Part shown: positions 8,425-17,703 of the stretch, piece after piece
Layout of the letters: each line of letters begins with the position of its first letter
Numbering within the stretch: position 1 is the stretch's first letter
Assembly: GCF_000179775.1 (NCBI RefSeq)
Contig: NZ_AEEB01000016.1
Location: 1 to 64,000, forward strand
Reading direction: 5' to 3'
Origin: Ahrensia sp. R2A130
Lineage (GTDB): Bacteria > Pseudomonadota > Alphaproteobacteria > Rhizobiales > Rhizobiaceae
DNA: 64,000 nt
Made by a program: the position numbers and the translations under genes
The notes under the pieces: model-generated
What the model saw: only the letters and a program-made list of their open reading frames with translations
Databases searched by the model: none
What the model was told of the DNA's origin: nothing

Positions 8425-10368
8425 TCACCGCCGCAGGCGGTGTTCGGTCTTTTCCCATTCATGCGGTTTGATGAGCAGGTGTAGCAATGCCCGCCATGCC
8501 GCAATGGACAACGCCATCCAATAGACCGGTAGCCATACGAGACCGGTCGCAAGGTGGCCTCGATTGCGCCACTTCAGAGTGCGCCAAGCCAGCCATGCGA
8601 AGGTGATGTAGCCCGCCAGAACGGTCGCCAAATCAATCGGCACCCAGACCGAAACCGGCTGCGAAGCTGCAACCGCGTTCCACACATCGACAGTCCAATA
8701 GGCGAGGAACCCCAGCAGAAGCGGATGCACCAACGCACAGCAGATCATGCCGGTTATCATAACGTGGAACATGATCGTGCCGCGAAAGCCAAGGTCGGAT
8801 GAAAGCGCGACTGGGTTCCGCATATGGACCAGCCACGTTTGCATCCAGCCTTTGAACCAGCGGGTGCGCTGGTTGCGCCACGCCGTGAAATGGATCGGCG
8901 CTTCCTCCCATGTTGGCGAGCGCAGCACGTCAGTTCGGTAGCCGGTGCGTGCCAAGCGCATTCCGAGGTCCGCATCTTCCGTCACATTCCATGCATCCCA
9001 CGCGCCACATTCGCGCAGCGCGTCCACCTTGAAATGGTTAGACGTGCCGCCCAGCGGCAGCGGTGCGCGAATGGAGGCTAGGAAGGGCAGCAAGCCGTCG
9101 AAAAGGCTGGAATATTCAACGGCGAACATCTTCGACAGCCAGCTCTCATCCGTGTTGTGAATGGCCAGCGGAGCTTGCAGGCAAGCGAGATCCGGGCCGC
9201 CTGCTGCAAAGGCATTGTGTGCTTCCATCAACTGGCCGGGGTGGGGGCGGTCTTCCGCATCGTAGATGACCAAGCGCTCAGCATCGATGAGTTGCAGCGT
9301 CCAATTCAACACCTTGGGTTTGGTGCGTGGCTTTGAGACGGGAACAACCACCAACTGCATATGGGCGAGGCCGGGTTTCTCCAATTCATGCCATACCGCA
9401 TTGATCGTTTCGCCATCGTCTGCATCGCATATCAAGCGGACCGCGAGCCGTTCCTTTGGCCAGATCAGCTTGGATAAAGCCCCTACCAAATCCGGCACCT
9501 GTCCGGCCTCTTGGCGCATGGGAACCAAAACGGCGTAGCGCGGCAGTGCTGCGCGGTCGCTTAAGCTTTCGGGCATGGATGTGTCGTGGGCCGGCGGTCT
9601 GGTGCGGCGAAAGCGGATGGCAGCCGCGCCGCGCACGGCAATGCAAGCGAGGTAAAAGCCCGTTGCCATGATGTGAAGCAGAAGCTGCGGTGTGCCGGGT
9701 GAGAAAATGGCGAGATACAGCAGAACCTGTATCAAGACCAAGAGCACGACGGCCTGAACGGCTGTCATGGAGCGCTCGGCGTTCATCCCTGCTAACCGCG
9801 ATGGATATATGGCCTTTTGCGTCAGACTGGCCGCGTGGCGTGCCTGCACCGCGATCCGATTTGCAGTGCGTGTGACGACACTCGCCCGTCCGCTGAGTGC
9901 TGATCTGTTGCGGGCCATCAGGTCCAAAACCTGCCGCCCCGGAGCAATATGAATGCGCCCGGGCAACGGGACGCCAGTTACCGGGTCAGCAACATGGGAA
10001 ACCAACTGCTCGGCTCGCGCCAATGTCTCCGGATCGGGGACGCCGTGGCGGGATGGTTCCAGTGAGATGGTGCGTTCTTCGAAGGGCAGGTTGTGGTGGA
10101 ATGCGAGGCAGCGGAAATAGTCGCGTTCGGTTAGCACTCCGTGGAACAGCAAGACGTCGGAAGCCGACACACCGAACAGGTGGGCGCGGTTTTGCGCAGC
10201 CGTTAAAACTGCGCGTTCGTGTCCGAAGCTTTCCAGAAATGCGATGTCTGCATCAAGCTGCTGCCCCGCGTCTTTAGGGGTCTGCGACTGATTGGATGTC
10301 GCGATAGCAGCATTATCCTGCGTAGAGTCCTGCTCCGCTGTACCGTAATTCACCCGCCGCCTTCCCAA
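8425..10368 (-). CDS. Membrane glycosyltransferase, family 2, with N-terminal MshEN-like domain
   Basis: A 647-residue inner-membrane processive-type glycosyltransferase. Residues about 45-130 resemble the type II secretion E N-terminal (MshEN/GSPII_E_N) domain, in some proteins a c-di-GMP sensor. Membrane helices follow near 200-245. The GT2 domain has VLVPMRQE, the DAEDRPHP metal motif, a TEDADLG acceptor motif and the QRTRWFKGW (QxxRW) signature, and hydrophobic helices close the protein. The product is probably a beta-linked surface polysaccharide; no other exopolysaccharide gene is nearby. The start at 10368 is the first in frame and may be long. Confidence 0.85.
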   Translation of the reverse strand: MGRRRVNYGTAEQDSTQDNAAIATSNQSQTPKDAGQQLDADIAFLESFGHERAVLTAAQNRAHLFGVSASDVLLFHGVLTERDYFRCLAFHHNLPFEERTISLEPSRHGVPDPETLARAEQLVSHVADPVTGVPLPGRIHIAPGRQVLDLMARNRSALSGRASVVTRTANRIAVQARHAASLTQKAIYPSRLAGMNAERSMTAVQAVVLLVLIQVLLYLAIFSPGTPQLLLHIMATGFYLACIAVRGAAAIRFRRTRPPAHDTSMPESLSDRAALPRYAVLVPMRQEAGQVPDLVGALSKLIWPKERLAVRLICDADDGETINAVWHELEKPGLAHMQLVVVPVSKPRTKPKVLNWTLQLIDAERLVIYDAEDRPHPGQLMEAHNAFAAGGPDLACLQAPLAIHNTDESWLSKMFAVEYSSLFDGLLPFLASIRAPLPLGGTSNHFKVDALRECGAWDAWNVTEDADLGMRLARTGYRTDVLRSPTWEEAPIHFTAWRNQRTRWFKGWMQTWLVHMRNPVALSSDLGFRGTIMFHVMITGMICCALVHPLLLGFLAYWTVDVWNAVAASQPVSVWVPIDLATVLAGYITFAWLAWRTLKWRNRGHLATGLVWLPVYWMALSIAAWRALLHLLIKPHEWEKTEHRLRR

Positions 10369-10545
10369 AGCTGCGATGCCCCATATCCGGGTTCACGCCG
10401 CAACTCGCCCATTTGGTGCATCAACTCAAGCAGATGCAATTCGCCCTTTCGGCCTGCCCACCGATAAGAAAGATTGGCGCGCTAGGAGCGTGTTTGCAAG
10501 CACTGCTGTGCCGCAGGCGACGTCTGACTTAGTCGATGGGAACGC

Positions 10546-11598
10546 TTAGTCAGGTGACAGACCACGCATACGTTCCGAACGACGACGAAGCAGTTCGACC
10601 GTGGTCAGCAATGCGATGGAGAAGAACACGAGGATTGTCGCAGCCGCCAAGATAGTGGGCGAAATCTGCTCGCGAATGCCGTTCCACATCTGGCGAGGAA
10701 TGGTCTGCTGGTCGAAGGCTGCGATGAACAGCACCACCACAACTTCATCAAACGATGTGACAAAGGCAAACAGCGCACCTGAAATCACACCCGGCGTAAT
10801 GAGCGGCAGTATGATCTGGCGGAAAGTCGTAAGATCGTTTGCGCCCAAAGACTGTGCGGCCCGTGTAAGCGAATGGTCGAAACCCACTAGCGTGGCTGTC
10901 ACGGTGATGATGACGAAGGGAATGCCCAGCGTCGCGTGGGCCATGATGATGCCGATATAGGAGTTGGCGAGGCCGACATCTGAGTAGAAAAAGAACAGGC
11001 CCGTTGCCGTGATGATGAGCGGTACGATCATCGGCGAGATGAGGAAGGCCATGATCGTCCGGCGCCAAGGCATTTCAGGACGCGACAGGCCGAGCGCTGC
11101 CAATGTGCCAAGTGCTGTGGCCAGCAAAGTGGCGAAAAAGCCGATGATAATGGAGTTCTTAGTGGCGTTCACCCATTGCGAGTTGTTCCACATATCTGAC
11201 CACCATGCAGCGGAATCTGGGTTGTCAGGGTTCGCCATGCCCAGCGCGAGCATCTGATCGTACCAACGCATGGAGTAGCCTGCGGGGTCGAAGGCCAGCA
11301 TCTTTTCGGTGAAAGTGAAGTACGGTTCCGCGTTAAACGATAGCGGAATGACCACGAGGATTGGCGATATGAGGAACACAAAAATAGCCGCGCACATGAA
11401 TGTATAGGTGTAGGCCCACGCCATTTCGCCGCGCGATGTGTAGGCCGGTTGCTCCTGCATCAGCGCCAATGGCACGCCGAAGAACAGAAGGAAGGCCAGA
11501 ACCACAATCCAGTTAAAGGTGACCACAGCCAACAGCACGGCGATCGCGACTAGCGCGATGGCACCTTTGCCGGACAGATTGTTGATGATGTGCTTCAT
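10546..11598 (-). CDS. Polyamine/opine-type ABC transporter permease (PotC-like)
   Basis: Inner-membrane permease of a spermidine/putrescine-type importer, 350 residues, with several hydrophobic helices and the cytoplasmic EAA-type loop (AAQSLGANDLTTFRQIILP) that contacts the ATPase. It is the last gene of the minus-strand unit agmatinase-potA-potD-potB-cupin-potC. Its ATG overlaps the cupin stop as ATGA, so translation is coupled. The N-terminus carries two extra hydrophobic segments before the usual PotC start, which is long for the family. Confidence 0.88.
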   Translation of the reverse strand: MKHIINNLSGKGAIALVAIAVLLAVVTFNWIVVLAFLLFFGVPLALMQEQPAYTSRGEMAWAYTYTFMCAAIFVFLISPILVVIPLSFNAEPYFTFTEKMLAFDPAGYSMRWYDQMLALGMANPDNPDSAAWWSDMWNNSQWVNATKNSIIIGFFATLLATALGTLAALGLSRPEMPWRRTIMAFLISPMIVPLIITATGLFFFYSDVGLANSYIGIIMAHATLGIPFVIITVTATLVGFDHSLTRAAQSLGANDLTTFRQIILPLITPGVISGALFAFVTSFDEVVVVLFIAAFDQQTIPRQMWNGIREQISPTILAAATILVFFSIALLTTVELLRRRSERMRGLSPD

Positions 11599-11897
11599 TT
11601 TATTTCGAGCTCCACGAAACTCATGGGCGCGTCACCGCCGTTGATGACGTTGTGTTCGACGCCGCAGGCGTTCTGGTAGGATTCACCGGCACCCAATTTC
11701 ACCGTGCGGCTGGTGCCGTCCGGCTCTTCCAGCAGGAAGTTGCACGGGGTGATGGTGGTGATGACGTAGTCGAGGCCGTGTGTGTGCCAGCCGGTTTCAG
11801 CGCCCGGCGCAAAGTCGAAACGCACGGAACGAAACCGTTCGTTTTCAAACAGCGGAACGACGGCGGCGGGTGATCGTTTTGTGTCGGAACGCGCCAT
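11595..11897 (-). CDS. Small single-domain cupin inside the transporter operon
   Basis: A 100-residue cupin (double-stranded beta-helix). The first motif reads GWHTHGLDYVIT, giving two metal-ligand histidines, and the second is EHNVINGG. Lone cupins act as isomerases, dioxygenases or ligand sensors; nothing here fixes the role. The gene is squeezed between the two permease genes: its ATG at 11897 shares a base with the potB stop (TGATG), and its stop overlaps the potC ATG. That arrangement suggests co-translation and a role tied to the imported substrate. The TTG one codon upstream is less likely as start. Confidence 0.8.
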   Translation of the reverse strand: MARSDTKRSPAAVVPLFENERFRSVRFDFAPGAETGWHTHGLDYVITTITPCNFLLEEPDGTSRTVKLGAGESYQNACGVEHNVINGGDAPMSFVELEIK

Positions 11898-13270
11898 CAA
11901 CCGAGCTTCATATTGTCGATGCCGATGATGCGGTCATAGAGCCAGTACATAATCAACACGATGACGAGCAGGATGGCGGAAAGTGCCGCAGCCAGCGACC
12001 AATTGAACGACTTTTCGATGTGGAAGGCGATCAGATTGGAGATCAGCGTACCCTTCGCGCCGCCAACAAGGGCGGGTGTGATATAGTAGCCAACGGCCAA
12101 AATGAACACGAGCAATAAGCCTGCGCCGATGCCGGGGATTGTCTGCGGGAAATAGACTTTCCAGAACGCCCGAGGTTGCGATGCGCCCAGCGAACGGGCC
12201 GCACGCACATAGCTCGGCGGGATGGTTTTCATGACCGAGAACAGCGGCAGGATCATGAAGGGCAGCAGAATGTGCACCATCGCAATGATCGTACCGGCTT
12301 GATTGAACATCATTTCCAAACGGCCGGTGGAGCCGATGATTCCAGCTTGTTGCATAGGGTCGAACAGCGCGAGTTTTTGCATCAGCGTGAAGAAGCCTAG
12401 CGCATCAAGCGCATCGTTGACGACGCCCTGCGATTGCAGCAGCACGATCCACGATGTCGTTCGCACCAGCAGCGATGTCCAGAAGGGCAGCAACACGAGT
12501 ATGAGCAGCAGGTTTGCATAGCGCGTCGGCACCGTCGCCAGCATATGCGCGACGGGGAAACCAAGCAGGAAACACAGCCCAGCGATGAGCGCTGACAGGA
12601 TCAATGTTCGAACGAAAATATCCTTATAGACCGCACGTTTTTCATCCACCGCGACGACAGAGCCGTCCGGTTGTTGCGTCAGATCAACTGCAGAATAGTA
12701 GAATGATGCGGTGTTTGGCGAAGAGCCGCGGCGCATGACGCCCCACAGGTCGGGGTCAACCCATCGTTTATCGACCTTCTCGAAGGCCTCTTTGAACGGT
12801 GCCTCCAGCTTGTCGGCACGACGGCCTGTTTTGGTGAAGAGCGAACGGGAACCGGGCAGGTCGTAATTGATACGCGTGCCCATCTGACCGGCGGTGCGTT
12901 CTTTCTTGGCGATCCTCAGGTCGGCAGCAAGCGCTGCCCATGCCGCCTCATCCTCCGGCACGCCGACGATGCCGGGGTTCTGATCGAACCACTGCGACAG
13001 GGCAGGCGCATTGGCGGAAAAGCTGTCGTTATTCACCGAGCGGAACAGCATCGACCCGATAGGTGCGATAAAGGTGATGAGGATAAAGGCCAGCAGCGGG
13101 GCCACCAGAATGAAAGCGCGAATGCGTGCCTGTCGTTGTGCTTTGCCCAACGCGGCCTTCAGCGGCGTGCCGTCAGCAGTGGTAAGAGGGCCTTTGCCTG
13201 TCTGCGGAGCGAGCGCGGCAAGTGCTGCGGCTTTGTACTGTGAATTATCAGCTGCGGTCGTATCGGCCAT
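11897..13270 (-). CDS. Polyamine/opine-type ABC transporter permease (PotB-like)
   Basis: Inner-membrane permease, 457 residues, longer than typical PotB because of a hydrophilic N-terminus of about 50 residues and a periplasmic insert between the first and second helices (about residues 80-220). The EAA loop reads AARSLGASQPRAFWKVYFPQ. A GAGGGGGC site precedes the ATG at 13270. It forms the membrane pore with the downstream PotC-like protein and is separated from the upstream binding-protein gene by a strong terminator. Confidence 0.88.
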   Translation of the reverse strand: MADTTAADNSQYKAAALAALAPQTGKGPLTTADGTPLKAALGKAQRQARIRAFILVAPLLAFILITFIAPIGSMLFRSVNNDSFSANAPALSQWFDQNPGIVGVPEDEAAWAALAADLRIAKKERTAGQMGTRINYDLPGSRSLFTKTGRRADKLEAPFKEAFEKVDKRWVDPDLWGVMRRGSSPNTASFYYSAVDLTQQPDGSVVAVDEKRAVYKDIFVRTLILSALIAGLCFLLGFPVAHMLATVPTRYANLLLILVLLPFWTSLLVRTTSWIVLLQSQGVVNDALDALGFFTLMQKLALFDPMQQAGIIGSTGRLEMMFNQAGTIIAMVHILLPFMILPLFSVMKTIPPSYVRAARSLGASQPRAFWKVYFPQTIPGIGAGLLLVFILAVGYYITPALVGGAKGTLISNLIAFHIEKSFNWSLAAALSAILLVIVLIMYWLYDRIIGIDNMKLG

Positions 13271-13416
13271 GTCTGCCCCCTCGCTCCACCCCCTCGATCT
13301 AAGGAGGGGAGCGGAAAATTGATGTGTCGGCGGCGCGGTTGGCAGCCATCTCCGACGGTGTCTTTAACGTTTTGCAGCGTGGCCCGAATGGCCCGTTCGC
13401 TGCAAGGACTTAGCAT

Positions 13417-13450
13417 AAAAAAGGCCGGAACATCCGTGGATGCCCCGGCC
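13417..13450 (-). terminator. Intergenic terminator between binding protein and permease genes
   Basis: GGCCGG-AA-CATCC (13423-13435) pairs with GGATG-CC-CCGGCC (13438-13450); the two central pairs are G-U in the minus-strand RNA, where a run of Ts (A at 13417-13422 on the plus strand) follows. It should let most transcripts stop after the binding protein, giving more of it than of the permeases. Confidence 0.8.
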
Positions 13451-13513
13451 TCTTATTAGTTCAAAGCGTCGGGGAAGCGAGGAGCATGCTCATCATCTCC
13501 ACCCGAAAGCGCC

Positions 13514-14614
13514 TTAGCTGTTCAACCATGCGTTGAAGCGCTCGGACAGTTCCGCATCGCGGTCAGCCCAGAACTCGAAGGAGTTCACGAGAGCGTTGCC
13601 CATGTTGGCTGCAGCTGTTGGCATCTGCGGGCCCATTTCGGTTTTACCGTCGTTGAACAAGCCAACGAGGGGACCGGAGGATTTGCGGGCTGGACCGTAG
13701 GAGATCCATTTTGCCTGCTCGGCCAGTGCTTCGGTGGACGTGGCGAACTTGATGAAGTCCATCGCGCCTTCTTTGTTCGGTGCACCTTTAGGGATCACGA
13801 ACAGGTCGAAGTCGAGGATCTGGCCGTCCCAGACGATTTCGAACGGCTTGTTCTCGGTAACGGCTGCGTTGAAGATACGGCCGTTATAAGCGGTGGTCAT
13901 GGCGACTTCGCCATCGGCCAGCAGCTGTGGCGGCTGTGCACCGGCTTCCCACCAGACGACGTCAGCTTTGATGGTGTCGAGTTTCGCGAGTGCGCGCTCG
14001 ACACCAGCTTCGGTTGCCAGCACTTCATAAACTTCAGCGGCAGGAACGCCGTCAGCCATCAGAGCCATTTCCAGGTTGGCTTTTGCAGACTTACGCAGGC
14101 CGCGCTTGCCTGGGAATTTCTTCGTGTCGAAGAAATCGGCCATCGTCGTTGGCTTGTCGCCCGAGATTTTCGAAGAGTCATAAGCATACACTGTCGACCA
14201 AACGATGTTGGCAACTGCACAATCGGTCAGTGCGCCTGGAATGAAATCGTCGGTAGCTTTGGATCCGTCGGCACCATCTGGCAGTGCGGAAGCATCGATT
14301 GGCTCCAGCAGGCCTTCGTCACACAGACGTACGGCATCGGAATACTCAACGTCAGCGACATCGACAGTCACGTTGCCGGCTTCGACCTGTGCTTTGATGG
14401 GTTTGGCAGGATTGTCGGAATCAACGGAGTTGATTTTGATGCCTGTCTTTTCGGTGAACGGCTTGTGGTAAGCCTCGACCTGGGACTTGGTGTAAGCACC
14501 ACCCCAAGACATCACGGTTACTGCTTTGGAGTGACCGTCAGCGAAAGCTGCGGTTGCGCCCAGAGCGACGGATGCTGTCAGCACGGTGCTGGCGAGAAGT
14601 TTTGTGAGTTTCAT
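13514..14614 (-). CDS. Polyamine/opine-type periplasmic substrate-binding protein (PotD-like)
   Basis: Extracellular solute-binding protein of the PotD/PotF type, 366 residues. The ATG at 14614 follows AAGGGAG and begins a signal peptide ending near ATAAFA (about residue 25). The mature start VTVMSWGGAYTKSQVEAY is typical of the family. Next to an agmatinase-like gene, the ligand is likely putrescine, agmatine or another guanidino compound; that is inference. It lies between potA and the terminator at 13417-13450. Confidence 0.9.
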   Translation of the reverse strand: MKLTKLLASTVLTASVALGATAAFADGHSKAVTVMSWGGAYTKSQVEAYHKPFTEKTGIKINSVDSDNPAKPIKAQVEAGNVTVDVADVEYSDAVRLCDEGLLEPIDASALPDGADGSKATDDFIPGALTDCAVANIVWSTVYAYDSSKISGDKPTTMADFFDTKKFPGKRGLRKSAKANLEMALMADGVPAAEVYEVLATEAGVERALAKLDTIKADVVWWEAGAQPPQLLADGEVAMTTAYNGRIFNAAVTENKPFEIVWDGQILDFDLFVIPKGAPNKEGAMDFIKFATSTEALAEQAKWISYGPARKSSGPLVGLFNDGKTEMGPQMPTAAANMGNALVNSFEFWADRDAELSERFNAWLNS

Positions 14615-14735
14615 GTGGTAGTCTCCCTTTGAGATAACTCTCATGTTTGTATCCGGCCTTGGTTTTCTGCTTTGGCTGGATGGTTTTGCGGTCTCCGCAA
14701 CGTTGTGCGGCGACCTGCAACTTTATTGGCCGTTT

Positions 14736-15839
14736 TTACGAAGCCAAATGATCGAGTGCCCGGCAATCGGCTGATTTCCAGCCAACGCGTACGGTATCGC
14801 CTTCAACCAGCGGTTTGTGATCCGCGCTGTTGGGCACTTTCACGATGAAGTCCGGGTTACCGGCGACATTCATACGTGTGCGAATATGGTCACCAAGATA
14901 GATCAACTCTTCGATGCGGCCGGACAGAATATTGTCCACCTGACCATCGTCTGGTTCTATCTCGACGCGCTCTGGGCGCAGCGACAGGGTTGTCAGATCG
15001 CCAGCGTTATCAATGCCAACGGCTTCTGCCGAAACCTTCTGCCCATCATCAAGCGTGATTGTGGCAACACTGTCCTTCACCTGATTGACCCGACCGTTCA
15101 GCTTGTTGTTCTCGCCGATAAACTGCGCAACGAACGAATTCATTGGCCGCTCGTAGAGGTCGTCCGGTGTCGAAAGCTGTTGGATCACGCCGTCTTCGAA
15201 GACCGCGATTCGGTCCGACATGGTCAGCGCTTCGGCTTGGTCATGGGTCACATAAACGACGGTGACGCCGAGATTTTCGTGAATATGCTTGATTTCATAC
15301 TGCATCTGCTCGCGCAGCTGCTTGTCGAGCGCGCCCAGCGGCTCATCCATAAGGATCAGCTTGGGATCAAACACCAAGGCACGAGCAACGGCGACACGTT
15401 GCTGTTGGCCGCCGGAAAGCTGTGCCGGGCGACGGTCGGCCATGGCAGGAAGTTCCACCATTTCCAGCGCGCGTTTCACCTTCGCTTCGGCTTCAACCTT
15501 GTTCATGCCGCGCACGTTGAGCGGAAAGGCGAGGTTCTCGGCCACAGTCATGTGCGGGAAAAGAGCGTAGTTCTGGAACACCATGCCGATGCCGCGCTTG
15601 TTGGGCGGCACGTTGTTGATGCTTTCCCCACCGAGATAAATCTCGCCATGGGTGGCGGGCTCAAAGCCTGCCAGCATCATCAAAGACGTGGTTTTACCTG
15701 AACCCGACGGGCCAAGCATGGTGAGAAACTCACCTTCGGGAATGTCGAGATTGAGATCTTTGACGACGAGCGTTTCGCCGTCATAGCTCTTCTGGACGTG
15801 GTCAAAACGCACATAGGCGTCGGACTCTGAGTTACTCAA
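14736..15839 (-). CDS. Polyamine/opine-type ABC transporter ATP-binding protein (PotA-like)
   Basis: Cytoplasmic ATPase of the importer, 367 residues. Walker A GPSGSGKT (43-50), Q-loop [10 protein letters not shown], signature LSGGQQQR, Walker [13 protein letters not shown], then a C-terminal TOBE-type regulatory region with [10 protein letters not shown]. The start is TTG at 15839 with AGGTGA upstream; no in-frame ATG lies near it. First transport gene of the unit, 172 bp below the agmatinase gene. Confidence 0.92.
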   Translation of the reverse strand: MSNSESDAYVRFDHVQKSYDGETLVVKDLNLDIPEGEFLTMLGPSGSGKTTSLMMLAGFEPATHGEIYLGGESINNVPPNKRGIGMVFQNYALFPHMTVAENLAFPLNVRGMNKVEAEAKVKRALEMVELPAMADRRPAQLSGGQQQRVAVARALVFDPKLILMDEPLGALDKQLREQMQYEIKHIHENLGVTVVYVTHDQAEALTMSDRIAVFEDGVIQQLSTPDDLYERPMNSFVAQFIGENNKLNGRVNQVKDSVATITLDDGQKVSAEAVGIDNAGDLTTLSLRPERVEIEPDDGQVDNILSGRIEELIYLGDHIRTRMNVAGNPDFIVKVPNSADHKPLVEGDTVRVGWKSADCRALDHLAS

Positions 15840-16011
15840 ATGGTCACCTGAATTTGGTCGGCCCCTGAGCGAAGAAATGACCGCGTGCCATCCCCTCGCG
15901 CGTGTTGCGGCGCAGACAACCCGATCATGACGTGAACGTCAACAGCAGAGTGCGACGCAGGCCGGTGTTGATACGACAACGGTTAAGTGCAGAATCGGCA
16001 ACGCCTATATT

Positions 16012-16983
16012 TTAGCGACCTGATTTGCGCTCGTGGAAGATGAAACCCAGCAGATTCAGCAGCACTTGTGCAGCCAGAATGGGCGTCGAACCTGACGGGT
16101 CATAATCGGGGGCGACTTCCACAAGGTCGATACCAACGATGGTGTGGCTCTTCGATAGCTCCTGCAGGAACTCCAGCACTTCGTAATAGAGAAACCCGCC
16201 ATGGGACGGCGTGCCGGTGCCCGGTGCGATAGAGGGGTCGAAGCCATCTATGTCGATGGTGATGTAGATCCTCTCACCGGCCGGAACCCTCTCCGCCATC
16301 GCCTGCGGTCCAAGCTTCCGGAACTGACGCACCGACATGATGTCGGAACCGCGCGACCGCGCATCCTCATAGCCTTCCTTAGCTGTAGAAGAGACATTAC
16401 GGATGCCGAATTGCGAGAGGCCGGTCACGTAGTCCCGCTCTGCTGCCCGTCGCATGGGGTTGCCGTGGCCGTTGCGAACACCGTGTCGTTCATCGACGAA
16501 ATCCAGATGCGCGTCGATCTGTACGATGTGGAACGGCTCTTCTTCGCTGAAGGCAGCGATGGCTGGAATGTTGATCGAGTGGTCCCCGCCCAGCGTTACC
16601 GGTATCGCGCCTGCCGCCAGCACCGCGCGCACGCCGGTCTCGATATTGGCGTGGGAGGTGACCGTATCGGTGTGGATGATGTCGGCATCGCCCATATCAA
16701 CGATGGTCACGTCACCATCCAGATATGTCGCGTCGTCCTCATGGTCGTAGGCACCGGCATGGCCGAAAGAGAACAGCGTCGAGGCTTCACGGATCGAGCG
16801 CGGCCCGAAGCGGGCGCCCGCGCGAAACTGTGTGCCTGCATCAAACGGTGCGCCAAGTACGGCTACGTCCGGTTTCATGTCTTTAAGCTTCGACCAATCA
16901 CCGCAAACCTCGCGTTTGCCGAAGGTCGCGATGCCGACGAAGGGCAGGTTCAACCGCCCGCTTTCATAGCCGTGAGATGACAT
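16012..16983 (-). CDS. speB: Agmatinase / ureohydrolase-family protein
   Basis: Manganese ureohydrolase of the arginase/agmatinase family, cleaving a guanidino group to urea; agmatinase would give putrescine. The dinuclear metal site is complete: GGDHS (132-136), DAHLDFVDE (157-165) and DIDGFDPSIAPG. The ATG at 16983 is preferred, but an in-frame ATG at 17040 would add 19 residues. It is first in the unit with the PotA-D-B-C genes, which suggests breakdown of an imported guanidino compound. Guanidinobutyrase or guanidinopropionase activity cannot be excluded, so the symbol is tentative. Confidence 0.82.
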   Translation of the reverse strand: MSSHGYESGRLNLPFVGIATFGKREVCGDWSKLKDMKPDVAVLGAPFDAGTQFRAGARFGPRSIREASTLFSFGHAGAYDHEDDATYLDGDVTIVDMGDADIIHTDTVTSHANIETGVRAVLAAGAIPVTLGGDHSINIPAIAAFSEEEPFHIVQIDAHLDFVDERHGVRNGHGNPMRRAAERDYVTGLSQFGIRNVSSTAKEGYEDARSRGSDIMSVRQFRKLGPQAMAERVPAGERIYITIDIDGFDPSIAPGTGTPSHGGFLYYEVLEFLQELSKSHTIVGIDLVEVAPDYDPSGSTPILAAQVLLNLLGFIFHERKSGR

Positions 16984-17165
16984 GGGCTTATCCGTTCTTG
17001 TTCTGGCTTGGCTTGTGGAGTGTTGCGCCGACTGTGGCATTTTTCACAGCCCCGCCTGCCATCGGTGTTAACTTGCCGTCAACCAATTGCCGTCTCGCGC
17101 GTTAGGGAGCAGACGAACACAGCCCCGGGCACAGGGCGATGCAAAACCTCAGAGGGAAGACCACG

Positions 17166-17693
17166 ATGCTTCGCACCGTCACGATAACTGCCGCCACATT
17201 ATTCAGTCTTGTATGGTTTGGCTTGCTTGCGCTTTCACTGTCAGTGCCAGCCGGCGCACAAGACGGCTGGGGCCAATACTGCAATCCGCGCTACCAGTTC
17301 TGTATCGACTATCCCACGGGCGTCTTCGAAGACCGCATCGAAGCCGATAATGGCGACGGGATTACACTGGTCTCTACGGACGATGACGCGGAATTGCGGA
17401 TATATGGCGTGATGAACGGTGATGAGCTGTCGCTGGAAGCCGTACAAGAAATTCTCGCTGAAGAGCGTGACGACCGCGAAGTGACCTACAAGGCCGCCAA
17501 GGAAAACTGGGTCGTGCTATCAGGCTATCAGGGCAAAGGTGAGGGCCGCTCGATCTTCTACCAGCGCCTCGAAACCAACGATGCGGGTGACCGTCTGTCC
17601 GGCATGGAACTGGTCTATCCCGAATCGGCTCGCCCCACCTATGATGGCCTTATCAAGCGCATGAGCCTATCGCTCACGCCACCTGCCAACTAA
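17166..17693 (+). CDS. Secreted protein of unknown function
   Basis: A 175-residue protein with a long hydrophobic signal peptide (residues 1-31, probable cleavage after AGAQ). The mature part opens with WGQYCNPRYQFCIDYP, whose two closely spaced cysteines may form a disulfide, and has no other hydrophobic segment. I recognise no catalytic family; its N-terminus resembles conserved rhizobial periplasmic hypothetical proteins. The ATG at 17166 follows AGAGGGAAG. It is divergent from the agmatinase gene and ends 10 bp before the SDR gene. Confidence 0.7.
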   Translation: MLRTVTITAATLFSLVWFGLLALSLSVPAGAQDGWGQYCNPRYQFCIDYPTGVFEDRIEADNGDGITLVSTDDDAELRIYGVMNGDELSLEAVQEILAEERDDREVTYKAAKENWVVLSGYQGKGEGRSIFYQRLETNDAGDRLSGMELVYPESARPTYDGLIKRMSLSLTPPAN

Positions 17694-17703
17694 GAGCCAC
17701 CAT

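Noticed and set aside
12176-12521. Overlapping plus-strand frames in the potB-like gene
   Set aside because: Short, charged shadow frames within a well-supported permease gene.
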